A DNA stretch of 64,000 bases from Rhodococcus sp. IEGM 1409 (lineage in GTDB: Bacteria; Actinomycetota; Actinomycetes; Mycobacteriales; Mycobacteriaceae), in the NCBI RefSeq assembly GCF_030056735.1, contig NZ_JASHKN010000012.1:1-64000 (forward strand), read 5' to 3'. The notes beneath the pieces were generated by a model, which was not told the DNA's origin, did not search any database, and saw nothing but the letters and a program-made list of their open reading frames with translations. The stretch's first letter is position 1, and each line of letters starts with the position of its first letter. Positions 34,037 to 43,464 of the stretch are shown here, piece after piece. A program made the translations under genes and the position numbers.

Positions 34037-34120
34037 CCAGTGATGGCTCACAGTCACCTCTGGTGATGGCTCACAGTCACCTCTAGTGATGGCTCACAGT
34101 CACCTCTAGTGATGGCTCAC
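34037..34120. repeat. Four-copy 23-bp tandem repeat built from the dctA 3' end
   Basis: Units starting at 34037, 34060, 34083 and 34106 repeat at exactly 23 bases: core AGTGATGGCTCACAGTCACC with single-base changes. The last unit is the end of the coding region itself: its CTA at 34106 is the complement of the dctA stop and its GTGATGGCTCAC encodes the C-terminal Val-Ser-His-His. So the downstream copies repeat the stop codon and last codons. Confidence 0.9.
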
Positions 34121-35518
34121 AAAGGACTGCTTGGTGCCGGTCGGCGCCGTTTCGAGTTTGTGCTGCTCTTCTTCGTCCTCGTCGTCGAGCATCGTGGCCT
34201 CGTTGAACGGGATCTTCCCGTCGAGTACCTCGACGACGCGTTCCTTGTCGATCGTCTTGGTCCACGCGCCGACCAGCAGAGTCGCGACCGCGTTGCCCGA
34301 GAAGTTGGTGATCGCTCGCGCTTCCGACATGAAGCGGTCAATTCCGACGATGAGTCCGACGCCGTCGAGAAGCTCGGGGCGATGGCTCTGCAGTCCGCCG
34401 GCCAGCGTGGCCAGTCCGGCGCCACTGACTCCGGCGGCACCCTTGGAGGCGATGATCATGAACACCAGCAGCGAGAGCTGTTCACCGAAGGCGAGCGGCT
34501 GTCCCATGGCGTCGGCGATGAAGATCGACGCCATCGTCAGGTAGATCGCGGTGCCGTCGAGGTTGAACGAGTAGCCGGTGGGAACGACGATGCCAACCGT
34601 GGTGCGCTCGACGCCCACGTGCTCCATCTTGGCGATCAGACGCGGCAGCGCCGATTCGGAGGACGAGGTGGCGAAGATGAGCAGGTACTCGCGCCCCAAG
34701 TACTTGACCAGCTTGAAGATGTTGAAGCCGGTGACCGCGCGCAGCAGCGTTCCGAGAACACCGAAAACGAAGATCAGGCAGGTCAGGTAGAAGCCGATCA
34801 TCAGGGTTCCGAGCTGGACGACGGCGTTCAAACCGGTCTGGCCGACGACGCTGGCGATGGCTCCGAAAGCACCGATCGGGGCGAGCCAGAGAATCATTGT
34901 CAGGATCTTGAACACGAGCTTCTGGATGTATCCGACGGCCTTGAGGATCGGCTCGCCCGACTTGCCGAGCGACTGGATCGCGAAGCCGACCAGAAGGGCG
35001 ACGAACAGGGTCTGCAGCACGCTGCCGGCTGTGAGGGAGGACAGCATCGACGTCGGAATGATGGACGCGACGAAGTCCCAGGTGCCGCCCGCGCTGTGCG
35101 CCTGATCTGCAAGCTTGGCCACAGAAGCCGCGTTGGGCGTGATGTTCAGGCCACTGCCCGGGTTGAGCAGGTTACCGACGCCCAGGCCGATCGCGAGTGC
35201 GATGGTGGACATGCCGATGAAGTAGGCGAGTGCGAGGCCGCCGACCTTACCGACCTTGGCCGCTGCTCGAACCGAGCCGATGCCCAGCACGATGGTGCAG
35301 AAGATGACCGGGCTGATCATCATCTTGATCAGGCTGACGAACAACGTGCCGAGTACACCGACGGACTTACCGAACTCGGGTGCGAGCCAACCGACGAGGA
35401 TGCCGCCGATGACCGCGACGATGACGCTCATGTAGAGCCAATGCGTCTTGTCGCGCTTTGCCTTGGTGCCCTCGGGCGGTGGGGAAGCGTCTACTGTCCC
35501 TGTTGCCGTGCTGCTCAT
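34106..35518 (-). CDS. dctA: C4-dicarboxylate/proton or sodium symporter (DAACS family)
   Basis: Membrane transporter of 470 residues for succinate, fumarate and malate. The family features are present: eight helices, re-entrant hairpin serine-rich motif (FATSSSESALPRLIAKMEHVG, the DAACS SSS box), and TGYSFNLDGTAIYLTMASIFIADAMGQPL. The ATG at 35518 has AAAGGA just upstream and gives a usual N-terminus; the ORF could be read 24 codons further. It is divergent from a CitA/DcuS-type kinase/regulator pair over a perfect palindrome, which matches the known dicarboxylate control of dctA in other bacteria. Acidic C-terminal tail DDEDEEEQ is notable. Confidence 0.92.
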   Translation of the reverse strand: MSSTATGTVDASPPPEGTKAKRDKTHWLYMSVIVAVIGGILVGWLAPEFGKSVGVLGTLFVSLIKMMISPVIFCTIVLGIGSVRAAAKVGKVGGLALAYFIGMSTIALAIGLGVGNLLNPGSGLNITPNAASVAKLADQAHSAGGTWDFVASIIPTSMLSSLTAGSVLQTLFVALLVGFAIQSLGKSGEPILKAVGYIQKLVFKILTMILWLAPIGAFGAIASVVGQTGLNAVVQLGTLMIGFYLTCLIFVFGVLGTLLRAVTGFNIFKLVKYLGREYLLIFATSSSESALPRLIAKMEHVGVERTTVGIVVPTGYSFNLDGTAIYLTMASIFIADAMGQPLAFGEQLSLLVFMIIASKGAAGVSGAGLATLAGGLQSHRPELLDGVGLIVGIDRFMSEARAITNFSGNAVATLLVGAWTKTIDKERVVEVLDGKIPFNEATMLDDEDEEEQHKLETAPTGTKQSFVSHH

Positions 35519-35545
35519 GGGGTGTCCTTTGGATCGGATATCTGT

Positions 35546-35565
35546 GAAGTGATCGGGATCACTTC
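35546..35565. promoter_or_regulatory. 20-bp perfect palindrome between dctA and its two-component genes
   Basis: GAAGTGATC-GG-GATCACTTC: two 9-bp arms with a two-base centre, 28 bases upstream of the dctA start codon and 73 bases upstream of the kinase start. Likely the binding site of the adjacent response regulator or of a global regulator. Confidence 0.6.
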
Positions 35566-35637
35566 GAGTCGTGGAGAATTCTTGTTGCAAATAGGTAGGC
35601 CCGGAAGTTTGTGTTCATTACGTTCAGGAGGCGCTCG

Positions 35638-37224
35638 ATGGTCGAACGAAAGACCGGCCGACGGATGAGCGTCGCGAGGCAGATCCTGCTCCTGCAGTTG
35701 GCGTTGTTGGCGCTGGTCATCGGCGTAGGGGCCGCGCTCGCGGTTGTCGACGAACGCCGCGACAGCGACGACGCTATCCGCCGTCAGGTGAGCTCCATCG
35801 CGCAGACTCTCGCCCTGTCGGATTCGACGGCGACGGCCCTGACGAGTGCGGACCCGACCGCGATTCTGCAACCACAGACCGAGAAGATCCGCCGCGCCAC
35901 CGGCGTTGATTTCATCGTGGTGATGGCGCCGGATCGCACTCGGTTCACCCACACGAGCCCGGAACTGATCGGTCAACTGTTCACCGGGAACATCGACCGC
36001 GCACTCGCCGGCGCGACCTTCACGGAGACGTACGCCGGGTCGCTAGGGCCGTCGATCCGCGCCGTCACTCCCGTCTACGACTCCAGCGGAACCCTGGTCG
36101 GCCTGGTTTCTGCCGGTGTCACCCGCGAACAGATCAGCAAGCAGTTCGCCCAAAGTGTTCCGGTCATCCTGTTCGTTGCTGCCGGCGGCCTTCTTGCCGC
36201 GCTCCTGAGTTCGCTTCTGGTGAGTCGGCGTATCAGGCGACAGACCCTGGGAATGGCTCCCGACGAACTCCGCACCATGTTCGAGCACCACGACGCCGTC
36301 CTACACAGCATCGGTGAAGGTTTGGTGGTGATCGGACGAGGACGGGGCAAGGATGCGAGAGTGGACATCGTCAACGACGAAGCACGTCGCCTCCTTGATC
36401 TACCGGAAGGACCGGTACCGCTTTCGTCCATCCCCGAGACCTTGCGAGTCGACGAGGCATCGCCCGCCAAGGATCAAGTGCACCTCACCGACAAGCGTGT
36501 GCTGGTGGTCAACCAACACCCGGTTGAGTGGGAGGGCAACAGAATTGGCACCGTGCTGACAATTCGCGATCACACCGAACTTCAGAACGTACTCGGAGAA
36601 TTGGATTCGGTGCGTAGTTTTGCCGAGTCGCTTCGCTCTCAAGCCCACGAGAGCGCAAATCGTCTGCACACCATCATCACGATGGTCGAGTTGGGGCGAA
36701 ACGAAGACGCAGTGGCCTTCGCCACCAACGAATTGCGGGTGTCTCAGCAGCTGATCGATCGTCTGATGAATGCGGTTCACGAGCCGGCGCTGGCCGCACT
36801 GTTGCTCGGAAAAATAAGCGAAGCGGCCGAACGCGGGGTCGACCTGACCATCACGGAAGACACCGCACTCGGTCCGGTGCCTTCACTCAATGCACGCGAG
36901 TTGGTCACGCTGGTCGGCAATCTCGTGGACAATGCTATTGACGCATCACGCGCGAGCGAGTCTCCGTGGGTGGAAGTGACGGTAATGGAAGAGGATTCGA
37001 TGATGGTTGTTGCCGTCGCCGACAGTGGCCCGGGAATGACACCCGAAGCACTCGAAAAAGCCAAGGGCCGTGGTTACTCCACAAAATCCGGTTCTCGCGG
37101 ACTCGGACTCGCACTGGTCTCTCAAGTGGTGAAACGGCACGGCGGCACGCTGTCCAGTGAACCGGCGATGGGTTCGATGCTGGTGGTCCGCATCCCGCTG
37201 CGCGACGCGGAAGCACCGCGATGA
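35638..37224 (+). CDS. CitA/DcuS-type sensor histidine kinase
   Basis: Membrane kinase of 528 residues: N-terminal helix (ARQILLLQLALLALVIGVGAALAVV), an extracytoplasmic sensor of about 130 residues of the PAS-like Cache type (VDFIVVMAPDRTRFTHTSPELIG), a second helix around 175-200 (VPVILFVAAGGLLAALLSSLLV), a PAS domain, and a kinase with the family's phospho-His in LRSQAHESANRLHTIITMVELG. The ATPase has DNAIDASRASESPWVEV (N-box) and DSGPGMTPEALEKA (G1). ATG at 35638 follows AGGAGG. Ligand is probably a C4-dicarboxylate or citrate, inferred from the divergent dctA. Overlaps the regulator gene by 4 bases. Confidence 0.9.
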   Translation: MVERKTGRRMSVARQILLLQLALLALVIGVGAALAVVDERRDSDDAIRRQVSSIAQTLALSDSTATALTSADPTAILQPQTEKIRRATGVDFIVVMAPDRTRFTHTSPELIGQLFTGNIDRALAGATFTETYAGSLGPSIRAVTPVYDSSGTLVGLVSAGVTREQISKQFAQSVPVILFVAAGGLLAALLSSLLVSRRIRRQTLGMAPDELRTMFEHHDAVLHSIGEGLVVIGRGRGKDARVDIVNDEARRLLDLPEGPVPLSSIPETLRVDEASPAKDQVHLTDKRVLVVNQHPVEWEGNRIGTVLTIRDHTELQNVLGELDSVRSFAESLRSQAHESANRLHTIITMVELGRNEDAVAFATNELRVSQQLIDRLMNAVHEPALAALLLGKISEAAERGVDLTITEDTALGPVPSLNARELVTLVGNLVDNAIDASRASESPWVEVTVMEEDSMMVVAVADSGPGMTPEALEKAKGRGYSTKSGSRGLGLALVSQVVKRHGGTLSSEPAMGSMLVVRIPLRDAEAPR

Positions 37225-37910
37225 TTCGAGTACTGATAGTCGACGACGAACCGTTGATCGCGCAGGCGCACCGTTCCTACGTCGAGCGCGTGCCGGAGTT
37301 CGTGGTCCACGGTGTGGTTCATTCCGGGAACGCCGCCGTGCGTGCAGTTACGGCGGCAAACGCCACCGACCAGCCCATCGACTTGGTCCTGCTCGACATC
37401 GGGTTGCCCGACGCCAGCGGCCTCGACGTGGCTTCCGCCCTCGGTGGGTTGCGCCCGAGTCCGGACATCATCGCGGTCACCTCGGCGCGCGATCTCGAGG
37501 TGGTTCGAAGCGCCGTGGCTCGCGGGATCGTGCTTTATCTTCTCAAGCCGTTCACCTTCGCAGCGTTCCGCGACAAGCTCGAGCGCTACCTCGAATATCG
37601 TGCAGCACTTCCCGCCGGAGAGTCTGCGGTCAGCCAGCACGACATCGACCGGGCGATGTCCGCATTACGAACGTCCGACGATCGAGCAGCGGCGCCGAAA
37701 GGCTTTGCCTCTCAGACACTCGGACTCGTCGCTGCGTCCGTGCGGGATTCGGAAGGTCCCGTGACTGCAGCAGAGGTGGCAGCATCGGTCGGAGTGTCCC
37801 GGGTGACAGCCTGGCGCTACCTCGAAAAACTGGCGGATGACGGCATGCTCACCCGGGAGACCGAGTACGGGCGCGCTGGGCGCCCTCAGGTTCGTTACCG
37901 CAGAACCTGA
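37221..37910 (+). CDS. CitB/DcuR-type response regulator
   Basis: Regulator of 229 residues: receiver domain (about 1-120) with acidic pocket DDE near residue 8-10, phospho-Asp in LVLLDIGLPD, Lys in LLKPFTF, and a C-terminal helix-turn-helix (VTAAEVAASVGVSRVTAWRYLEKLADDGMLTRE) of the DcuR/CitB kind. ATGA overlap couples it to the kinase. It probably activates dctA at the 20-bp palindrome. Its last codons and stop are partly repeated downstream. Confidence 0.92.
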   Translation: MIRVLIVDDEPLIAQAHRSYVERVPEFVVHGVVHSGNAAVRAVTAANATDQPIDLVLLDIGLPDASGLDVASALGGLRPSPDIIAVTSARDLEVVRSAVARGIVLYLLKPFTFAAFRDKLERYLEYRAALPAGESAVSQHDIDRAMSALRTSDDRAAAPKGFASQTLGLVAASVRDSEGPVTAAEVAASVGVSRVTAWRYLEKLADDGMLTRETEYGRAGRPQVRYRRT

Positions 37911-37943
37911 TTTGTCACCGAACCTGAGAGTCACCGAACCTGA
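37895..37943. repeat. Repeated 3' end of the response regulator gene
   Basis: The end of the gene (TTACCGCAGAACCTGA, stop at 37908-37910) is followed by two copies of TCACCGAACCTGA at 37915-37927 and 37931-37943, each repeating the last codons and the TGA. Spacings are 17 and 16 bases. Confidence 0.7.
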
Positions 37944-37955
37944 TTGGTACAGAAG

Positions 37956-40070
37956 CTAGTTCGCGCCCACGGTGTCCAGCACCCAGGCGAACTCGAACGC
38001 GACCTCTTTCCACTTCTCGTAACGACCGCTGACACCGCCGTGTCCGGCGCTCATCTCCGTCTTGAGAAGTAGCGGAGCGTCACCGGACTTCGTGGCCCGC
38101 AGTTTTGCGACCCACTTGGCCGGCTCCACGTACAGAACACGGGTGTCGTTGATACTCGTGATCGCGAGAAGCGCGGGATAGTCCTTGGCTTCCACGTTCT
38201 CGTACGGGCTGTACGAGCGCATGTAGTCGTAGACGTCCTTGTTGTGCAGCGGGTCTCCCCATTCGTCCCACTCGATGACCGTCAACGGCAGCGACGGATC
38301 GAGAATCGACGTCAGCGGGTCGACAAACGGAACATTGGCAAGAATGCCGGCGAACAGTTCCGGAGCGAGGTTGGCGACAGCCCCCATCAGCAGTCCACCC
38401 GCACTACCGCCGTCGGCAACCATCCGGTCGGCCGACGTGACGCCGGTGTCGATCAAATGCTTTGCGCAAGCGACGAAATCAGTGAAGGTGTTCTTCTTGG
38501 TGAGTGTCTTGCCGTTCTCGTACCAGTGACGGCCCATCTCGCCGCCGCCGCGCACGTGTGCGACCACGAAGACGACACCGCGATCGAGCAACGACAGCCG
38601 GGCAACCGAGAACGACGGGTCGATGCTCGCCTCGTAGGAACCGTAGCCGTACAACAACAACGGCGCGGGACCTTCTGGCGCGCCTACGCGCCTCACGATC
38701 GAGAGCGGAATGCGGGTGCCGTCGTCGGCCACTGCCCAGTCGCGGCGCTGCTCGTAATTACTCGCATCGAAGTCACCGAGAACGGGCTGCGATTTACGCA
38801 GTGCCAGTTCACCACTGACGACGTAGTAGTCGTACACCTGCCCGGGAGTGATGAATGACGTGAAGCCGAGCCGGATGGTGGGCTGCGCCCATTCCGGGTT
38901 GGACCCCATACCGATGCTGAAGAGTTCTTCGTCGAAGTCGATCTCGTGACGTTCGCCGTAGCCGTCGGCGGTCAACGGCCACACGGCAACCCGAGTGAGA
39001 GCCTCGCGGCGGTAGCTCAGGACGAGGTGTCCGGCAAAGGCTTCGGCTTCTTCCAGACGAACGTCGGCGCTGTGCTCGATCAGCGTCGTCATGTTCGTCG
39101 GATCCGATACCGGAGCTTCCGCCAACACGAAGTTCTCGGCCTTGACGCCGTCGACGACGTCGTTGTGAAGGATGAGGAAGCGGTCCTCTCCCCCGATCAC
39201 CGCGTGTTCGGCCCCGTACTCGACGCCTTCGCGACGCGGGATGATGACGCGGAAGTCGCCTTCCGGATTCGCCGATTCCAGCATCCAGCCTTCGCTGGTC
39301 ACCTTGGATCCGACCCAGATCATCAGATACTTCTCGCTGCGAGTCGAACCCACGGAAACCCAGTAACGCTCGTCGGGCTCGTGGAAGACCGAAACATCTT
39401 GGCCCTGCGGCGTTCCCAGCTTGTGACGCCACACGGTGTCCGGACGCCACGAGTCGTCGACGGTCATGTAGAAGACGTGACTGTGATCGATCGCCCAGGT
39501 AGCGCCGGGTGCGGTGTCGGGAATCTCGTCGGTGAGCATCTCGCCGGTCTCGAGGTTCTTGAACCGCAGGGTGTACCGCTCGTCGCCGACAATATCGACC
39601 GAGTACGCGAGCAACGTACCGTCCTCGCTGATGGAGAACGCGCCGAGTGAAAAGAACTCGTGCCCTTCGGCTTCGACATTGCCGTCCATGAGGATCTGCT
39701 CGCCGGCCAGCTCGACGCCAGGCGTCAAGTTGGGCGGAGTCCAGTCGTCCTCACCGGCAATGGGGCACCGGCACTGGACGGTGTACGACTTGCCTTCCAC
39801 GCTGCGCGAGTAGTACCACCACTTGCCCATGCGTGTGGGTACCGACATGTCGGTTTCCTGAGTCCGCGACTTGATCTCCTGGAAGATCTTCTCGCGCAAC
39901 GGCTCGAGAGCGGCCGTCTGCTCGTCGGTGTACGCGTTCTCGGCTTCGAGGTACGCGACTACCTCGGCATTGTCCTTGTCCCGCAGCCACTCGTAGTCAT
40001 CGACGAACGTGTGTCCGTGATGGGTACGTTCGGTGGGGACCTTCTTTGCGACCGGCGGGATCAGGCTCAT
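37956..40070 (-). CDS. ptrB: Oligopeptidase B (prolyl oligopeptidase family, S9A)
   Basis: Serine peptidase of 704 residues cleaving oligopeptides after basic residues. An N-terminal beta-propeller (about 70-400) is followed by the hydrolase domain with the Ser in [13 protein letters not shown], Asp in [14 protein letters not shown], and His in [11 protein letters not shown]. Other family marks are [19 protein letters not shown] and LLYGYGSYE. No signal peptide: cytoplasmic. The ATG at 40070 overlaps the purC stop (ATGA), so it is co-translated with purC, as in mycobacteria (purC followed by ptrB genes). Confidence 0.93.
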   Translation of the reverse strand: MSLIPPVAKKVPTERTHHGHTFVDDYEWLRDKDNAEVVAYLEAENAYTDEQTAALEPLREKIFQEIKSRTQETDMSVPTRMGKWWYYSRSVEGKSYTVQCRCPIAGEDDWTPPNLTPGVELAGEQILMDGNVEAEGHEFFSLGAFSISEDGTLLAYSVDIVGDERYTLRFKNLETGEMLTDEIPDTAPGATWAIDHSHVFYMTVDDSWRPDTVWRHKLGTPQGQDVSVFHEPDERYWVSVGSTRSEKYLMIWVGSKVTSEGWMLESANPEGDFRVIIPRREGVEYGAEHAVIGGEDRFLILHNDVVDGVKAENFVLAEAPVSDPTNMTTLIEHSADVRLEEAEAFAGHLVLSYRREALTRVAVWPLTADGYGERHEIDFDEELFSIGMGSNPEWAQPTIRLGFTSFITPGQVYDYYVVSGELALRKSQPVLGDFDASNYEQRRDWAVADDGTRIPLSIVRRVGAPEGPAPLLLYGYGSYEASIDPSFSVARLSLLDRGVVFVVAHVRGGGEMGRHWYENGKTLTKKNTFTDFVACAKHLIDTGVTSADRMVADGGSAGGLLMGAVANLAPELFAGILANVPFVDPLTSILDPSLPLTVIEWDEWGDPLHNKDVYDYMRSYSPYENVEAKDYPALLAITSINDTRVLYVEPAKWVAKLRATKSGDAPLLLKTEMSAGHGGVSGRYEKWKEVAFEFAWVLDTVGAN

Positions 40071-40960
40071 GCGCTGGGACCGACCCAATCGTCGAAGGAC
40101 AACCCGGAAATGCGTTCGTATGCCTCGATGTAGCGTGCGCGAGTCGCATCGACGATCTCCTGCGGCAATGGCGGAGGTGTCGTGTCCGAGCTTCGATCCC
40201 AACCGGATTCGGGGCTCGTGAGCCAGTCGCGGACGAACTGCTTGTCGAAGCTGGGCTGAACCTTGCCTGCCTCGTAACCTTCGAGGGGCCAGTAGCGGGA
40301 CGAGTCGGGGGTGAGTACCTCGTCGGCGAGCACGAGGTTTCCAGCGGAGTCGAGACCGAATTCGAGCTTGGTGTCCGCGAGAATGATTCCGCGATCGGCC
40401 GCGAAGTTGGAGGCGCGGGCATAGACGTCGAGAGTGTCCTCGCGAAGCTGCACGGCCAGCTTCACGCCGACCTTCTCCACTACCTGCTCGAAGCTGATGT
40501 TCTCGTCGTGATCGCCGAGAGCCGCCTTGGACGCCGGGGTGAAGATCGGGTCGGGCAGCCGCGAAGCCTCGACAAGGCCCTCAGGCAGCGCGACGCCGCA
40601 CACTGCGCCGGTGTTGTTGTAGTCGACCAGGCCGGAGCCGGTGAGGAAGCCACGGACGACGCATTCGACGGGAACCATGTCGAGGGAGCGCACGACGAGA
40701 GCCCGGCCGAGTACTTCTTCCGGGATGCGATCGTCGTCGGGCTCGCCGGCCAGATGGTTGGTGCCACCGAGGACGTTGAAGAAGAACACGCTCATCGCGG
40801 TGAGTACGCGGCCCTTGTCCGGGATCGACGTGCTGAGCACGTGGTCGTAGGCCGAGATCCGATCACTCGCGACAAGCAGCAGATGCTCGTCGTCGATCGT
40901 GTAGAGGTCACGGACCTTGCCACCGGCCAGATGAGTGTAGGAATCAAGTGTAGGACGCAC
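40067..40960 (-). CDS. purC: Phosphoribosylaminoimidazole-succinocarboxamide synthase
   Basis: SAICAR synthetase of 297 residues, the step of purine synthesis that adds aspartate to CAIR with ATP. Motifs: [30 protein letters not shown] at the N-terminus, [13 protein letters not shown], and the loop DTKLEFGLD. Length is typical of the actinobacterial/eukaryote-like long form. ATG at 40960. ptrB follows by overlap. Confidence 0.97.
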   Translation of the reverse strand: MRPTLDSYTHLAGGKVRDLYTIDDEHLLLVASDRISAYDHVLSTSIPDKGRVLTAMSVFFFNVLGGTNHLAGEPDDDRIPEEVLGRALVVRSLDMVPVECVVRGFLTGSGLVDYNNTGAVCGVALPEGLVEASRLPDPIFTPASKAALGDHDENISFEQVVEKVGVKLAVQLREDTLDVYARASNFAADRGIILADTKLEFGLDSAGNLVLADEVLTPDSSRYWPLEGYEAGKVQPSFDKQFVRDWLTSPESGWDRSSDTTPPPLPQEIVDATRARYIEAYERISGLSFDDWVGPSA

Positions 40961-41068
40961 CCGGTTACCCTATCGGGCGTTCGCAGTTCGTACAGAACCC
41001 CGGTAGCCGGGACAGGTAAGCGTCCTCGCCGTTCGGAGAGCTGTCTGCCCTGCTCATCCAGATAGGCA

Positions 41069-41100
41069 GGTGGCCCCTCACCACTGGGCGAGAGGCCACC
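41069..41100 (-). terminator. Hairpin terminator of the siderophore-binding lipoprotein gene
   Basis: GGTGGCCCCTC (41069-41079) pairs with GAGAGGCCACC (41090-41100) with one mismatch and a 10-base loop, just downstream of the lipoprotein stop at 41116 and before purC. Confidence 0.65.
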
Positions 41101-41115
41101 GTCACAGTCGATGAA

Positions 41116-42138
41116 CTACTGGTTTGCGGGCAGCTTCGACAGGCCCTCGTCGATCGAATCCAGCGTCAGAAGAGCCGTCTGATAGGTCGCGGCCAGTGAA
41201 TGCCGAACCTGGACGACGTTGCCGGCCTTCACTGCGGGCAGTTCCTTCCACAGCTCGGAATTGACCAGTTCCTGAAGCTGCGGAGACATCGAGCCGTCGG
41301 CGTTGAGGCCGTAGACGATCACGTCGACATTTCCGAGGTTCTCACCGATCTTCTCGATGGATACCTGTTCGTTGTGGATGTCAGCCGGATCGGCAGGGGT
41401 GCCCGGGAACTGTAGTCCCAGCCCGTCGAAGAGATTGGTTGTGTACGAAGACGCGTACTCGCGGGAGAACGTCCCAGCCTCAGGCTTGCAGACGTTGCAC
41501 ACGCCGCCGAATGTGAGCGAGCCGAGCTTGTCCTTGTACTTCGCGGCCAATTCGGCAGTGCGAGCGTCGTACTCGCCCTTGAACGCACCGTAGGTGTCGG
41601 AAACATTGGCGGCGTCGGCGAACTTCTCACCTAATACGCGCCAATCAGCGGGAACCGTCGGTCCCAGGAAGACGACCGGAGCAGCAGCCTTGAGCTGAGC
41701 CATGTCCAACTGGCTTTCGACGCGAGCGGGAACACCCATGATGATCAGATCAGGTTCGGCAGCGACGATTCCCTCGTAGTTGAGCTGGGAGACGTTGCCG
41801 TCGGGTGCGACCTTCGGCAGAGCTTCGTAAGCGGCCTTGGTTTTGTCGTCCATGTTGCCGAGTTCACGGGTCCACTCGCACACCGCAGCCAGATTTGCTC
41901 CCGCCTGGATCAACGGCAGAACCGCGTATCCGCAGGCCACGATCCGCTGCGGATCGCTCGGGATCTCGATGGATCCGTTCTGTGCCTCGAAGACACGGGT
42001 CTGCGAGCTCGCAGCCGTCGTCGGTGATTCGGACGACGCCTCTTCGGAGTTGCTGCATCCGGCGATGCCTACCGCCAACGCGGCCGCTGCACCGATCACC
42101 ACTGCGCGGCGAACCCGCGACAGACCTTGAACCCGCAT
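41116..42138 (-). CDS. Iron-siderophore ABC transporter substrate-binding lipoprotein
   Basis: Lipoprotein of 340 residues, FepB/FecB-like. Signal with lipobox VGIAGC. Conserved segments include RIVACGYAVLPLIQAGANLAAVCEW, YEGIVAAEPDLIIMG and a late PAVKAGNVVQVR. Two Cys in GGVCNVCKPEAG form a CxxC not usual for the family. The ATG at 42138 has GGAG upstream; the ATG at 42150 is possible. An IdeR box sits about 43-61 bases upstream of the start. No permease adjoins. Confidence 0.9.
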   Translation of the reverse strand: MRVQGLSRVRRAVVIGAAAALAVGIAGCSNSEEASSESPTTAASSQTRVFEAQNGSIEIPSDPQRIVACGYAVLPLIQAGANLAAVCEWTRELGNMDDKTKAAYEALPKVAPDGNVSQLNYEGIVAAEPDLIIMGVPARVESQLDMAQLKAAAPVVFLGPTVPADWRVLGEKFADAANVSDTYGAFKGEYDARTAELAAKYKDKLGSLTFGGVCNVCKPEAGTFSREYASSYTTNLFDGLGLQFPGTPADPADIHNEQVSIEKIGENLGNVDVIVYGLNADGSMSPQLQELVNSELWKELPAVKAGNVVQVRHSLAATYQTALLTLDSIDEGLSKLPANQ

Positions 42139-42180
42139 GTTGAACTCCATCTGGACGCACCGGAACTGCTCCGGAATTAA

Positions 42181-42199
42181 TTTGGTGAGGCTAACCAAT
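42181..42199. promoter_or_regulatory. IdeR/DtxR iron box upstream of a siderophore lipoprotein gene
   Basis: TTTGGTGAGGCTAACCAAT matches the IdeR consensus at 15 of 19 positions by hand. It lies between the lipoprotein (-) and phosphatase (+) genes, nearer to the former. Confidence 0.7.
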
Positions 42200-42435
42200 A
42201 TCAGGGCGGTGAGTGTTTGCACAAACACAGGTCTCGAGGAATGAACCCGCTTCCGATGCAGTCAGGCGGAAAAGCACGGCGTATGACTCGGTGGACGAGC
42301 GGGTCTTCGCAATACGCCTCCCGCTGAGAGGGAGCAAAGCAAGATTCTTCTCGAATCGGACACTCGAACTCGCTACCTTGCCTTCGCGATACCTCATCGA
42401 CTCGCCACTCTCACCGCTCGACGAAGGGCTCAGAC

Positions 42436-43368
42436 ATGTCCCGATCCACGCGCACCTGCTCACTACGGTCTGCCGCGGCCATTGCCTTGACCAGTAGCTT
42501 TCTCATCACCGGCTTCGGCGCCTCGATCGCACACGCCGAACCTGCCCCCTCGGCTCCACAGTTCGGCTCACTGGATTTCGGATCCAGCAGCTTCGGCAGT
42601 GCCGAGCAAACTCCAGATGCCCCGCGGCTGAACGGGATCGACAATTTCCGCGATGTCGCAGGTACCGGCGCCGGATACTCGGGAACCTTCGGTCTGCCCG
42701 TGAACAAGGGAGTCTTCTACCGCGCGAACGCGATCACGCCCAAGGGCGATGACATGAGCCTTCTCGAAAAGCTCGGACTGACAAAGGTTTACGATCTGCG
42801 CACGGCACCCGAGATCGCCAGCAAGCCGGACGTCCTGCCCGGCGGGGTTGCGTACGAGAACATTCCGATCCTGTCCGGGAACATCGCCGAGATGGTCGCG
42901 AAGATCAAGTCCCCCGAGGACTCACGATCGATGATGCAGGACATGAACCGCGCCTTCGTCACCGGAGGGACGGAGCGAGCCGGGTTCGCGCAGTTGCTGA
43001 CGGGCCTCGCGGAAACCGAAGGTGCACAGGTCTTCCACTGCACTGCAGGTAAGGACCGCACCGGCTGGACGTCCTTTCTGCTGCTGAGCATCGCCGGCGT
43101 CGACCGCTCGGTGATCTTGAACGACTACCTGCTGACCAACGAGTACACCGCCGAAGGAATGAAGGCCACACGCGCGGGCATCGCGGCGAGCTTGGGCGAG
43201 CAGATGGCCGTCAACATGGAGCCTCTATTGGGTGTCGAGGCAAGCTATCTCGATGCCGGCCTCGCCCAGTTGGACCAGACCTACGGGTCGGTCGATCGCT
43301 ATCTGACCGAGGGCTTGGGTTTGAGCCCGGCGACCGTCATGACGCTCAAAGCCAAACTGCTGGGCTGA
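42436..43368 (+). CDS. Secreted PtpB-like tyrosine/lipid phosphatase
   Basis: Protein of 310 residues with a signal peptide (AAAIALTSSFLITGFGASIAHA), a Ser/Gly-rich spacer, then a phosphatase domain. The phosphate loop is HCTAGKDRTGW (Cys and Arg of CX5R) and an N-terminal NFRDVAGTGAGYSG with FYRANA is typical for the bacterial tyrosine phosphatase family of M. tuberculosis PtpB and of secreted LipA-type enzymes, which can dephosphorylate phosphotyrosine and phosphoinositides. In a free-living relative it probably scavenges phosphate or modifies surface molecules; role unknown. A perfect hairpin terminator follows. Confidence 0.88.
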   Translation: MSRSTRTCSLRSAAAIALTSSFLITGFGASIAHAEPAPSAPQFGSLDFGSSSFGSAEQTPDAPRLNGIDNFRDVAGTGAGYSGTFGLPVNKGVFYRANAITPKGDDMSLLEKLGLTKVYDLRTAPEIASKPDVLPGGVAYENIPILSGNIAEMVAKIKSPEDSRSMMQDMNRAFVTGGTERAGFAQLLTGLAETEGAQVFHCTAGKDRTGWTSFLLLSIAGVDRSVILNDYLLTNEYTAEGMKATRAGIAASLGEQMAVNMEPLLGVEASYLDAGLAQLDQTYGSVDRYLTEGLGLSPATVMTLKAKLLG

Positions 43369-43378
43369 GCGACACAGA

Positions 43379-43413
43379 TGCCCCGGGTTCGACGAGGGGC
43401 CGAACCCGGGGCA
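43379..43413. terminator. Bidirectional hairpin terminator
   Basis: TGCCCCGGGTTCG (43379-43391) and CGAACCCGGGGCA (43401-43413) pair perfectly around nine bases, between the convergent phosphatase and NarL-type regulator genes. Confidence 0.85.
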
Positions 43414-43464
43414 CGTGTACTTCTCTGCCCGTGCCGTGCCGGATGCGCCGCAGCGTCCCGTGCG

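Noticed and set aside
34109..35668. Open frame of 519 codons on the plus strand
   Set aside because: Antisense to dctA, whose DAACS motifs are unmistakable; translation is charged and featureless.
40067..40070. purC-ptrB overlap as novelty
   Set aside because: The purC followed by ptrB arrangement is already known in mycobacteria.
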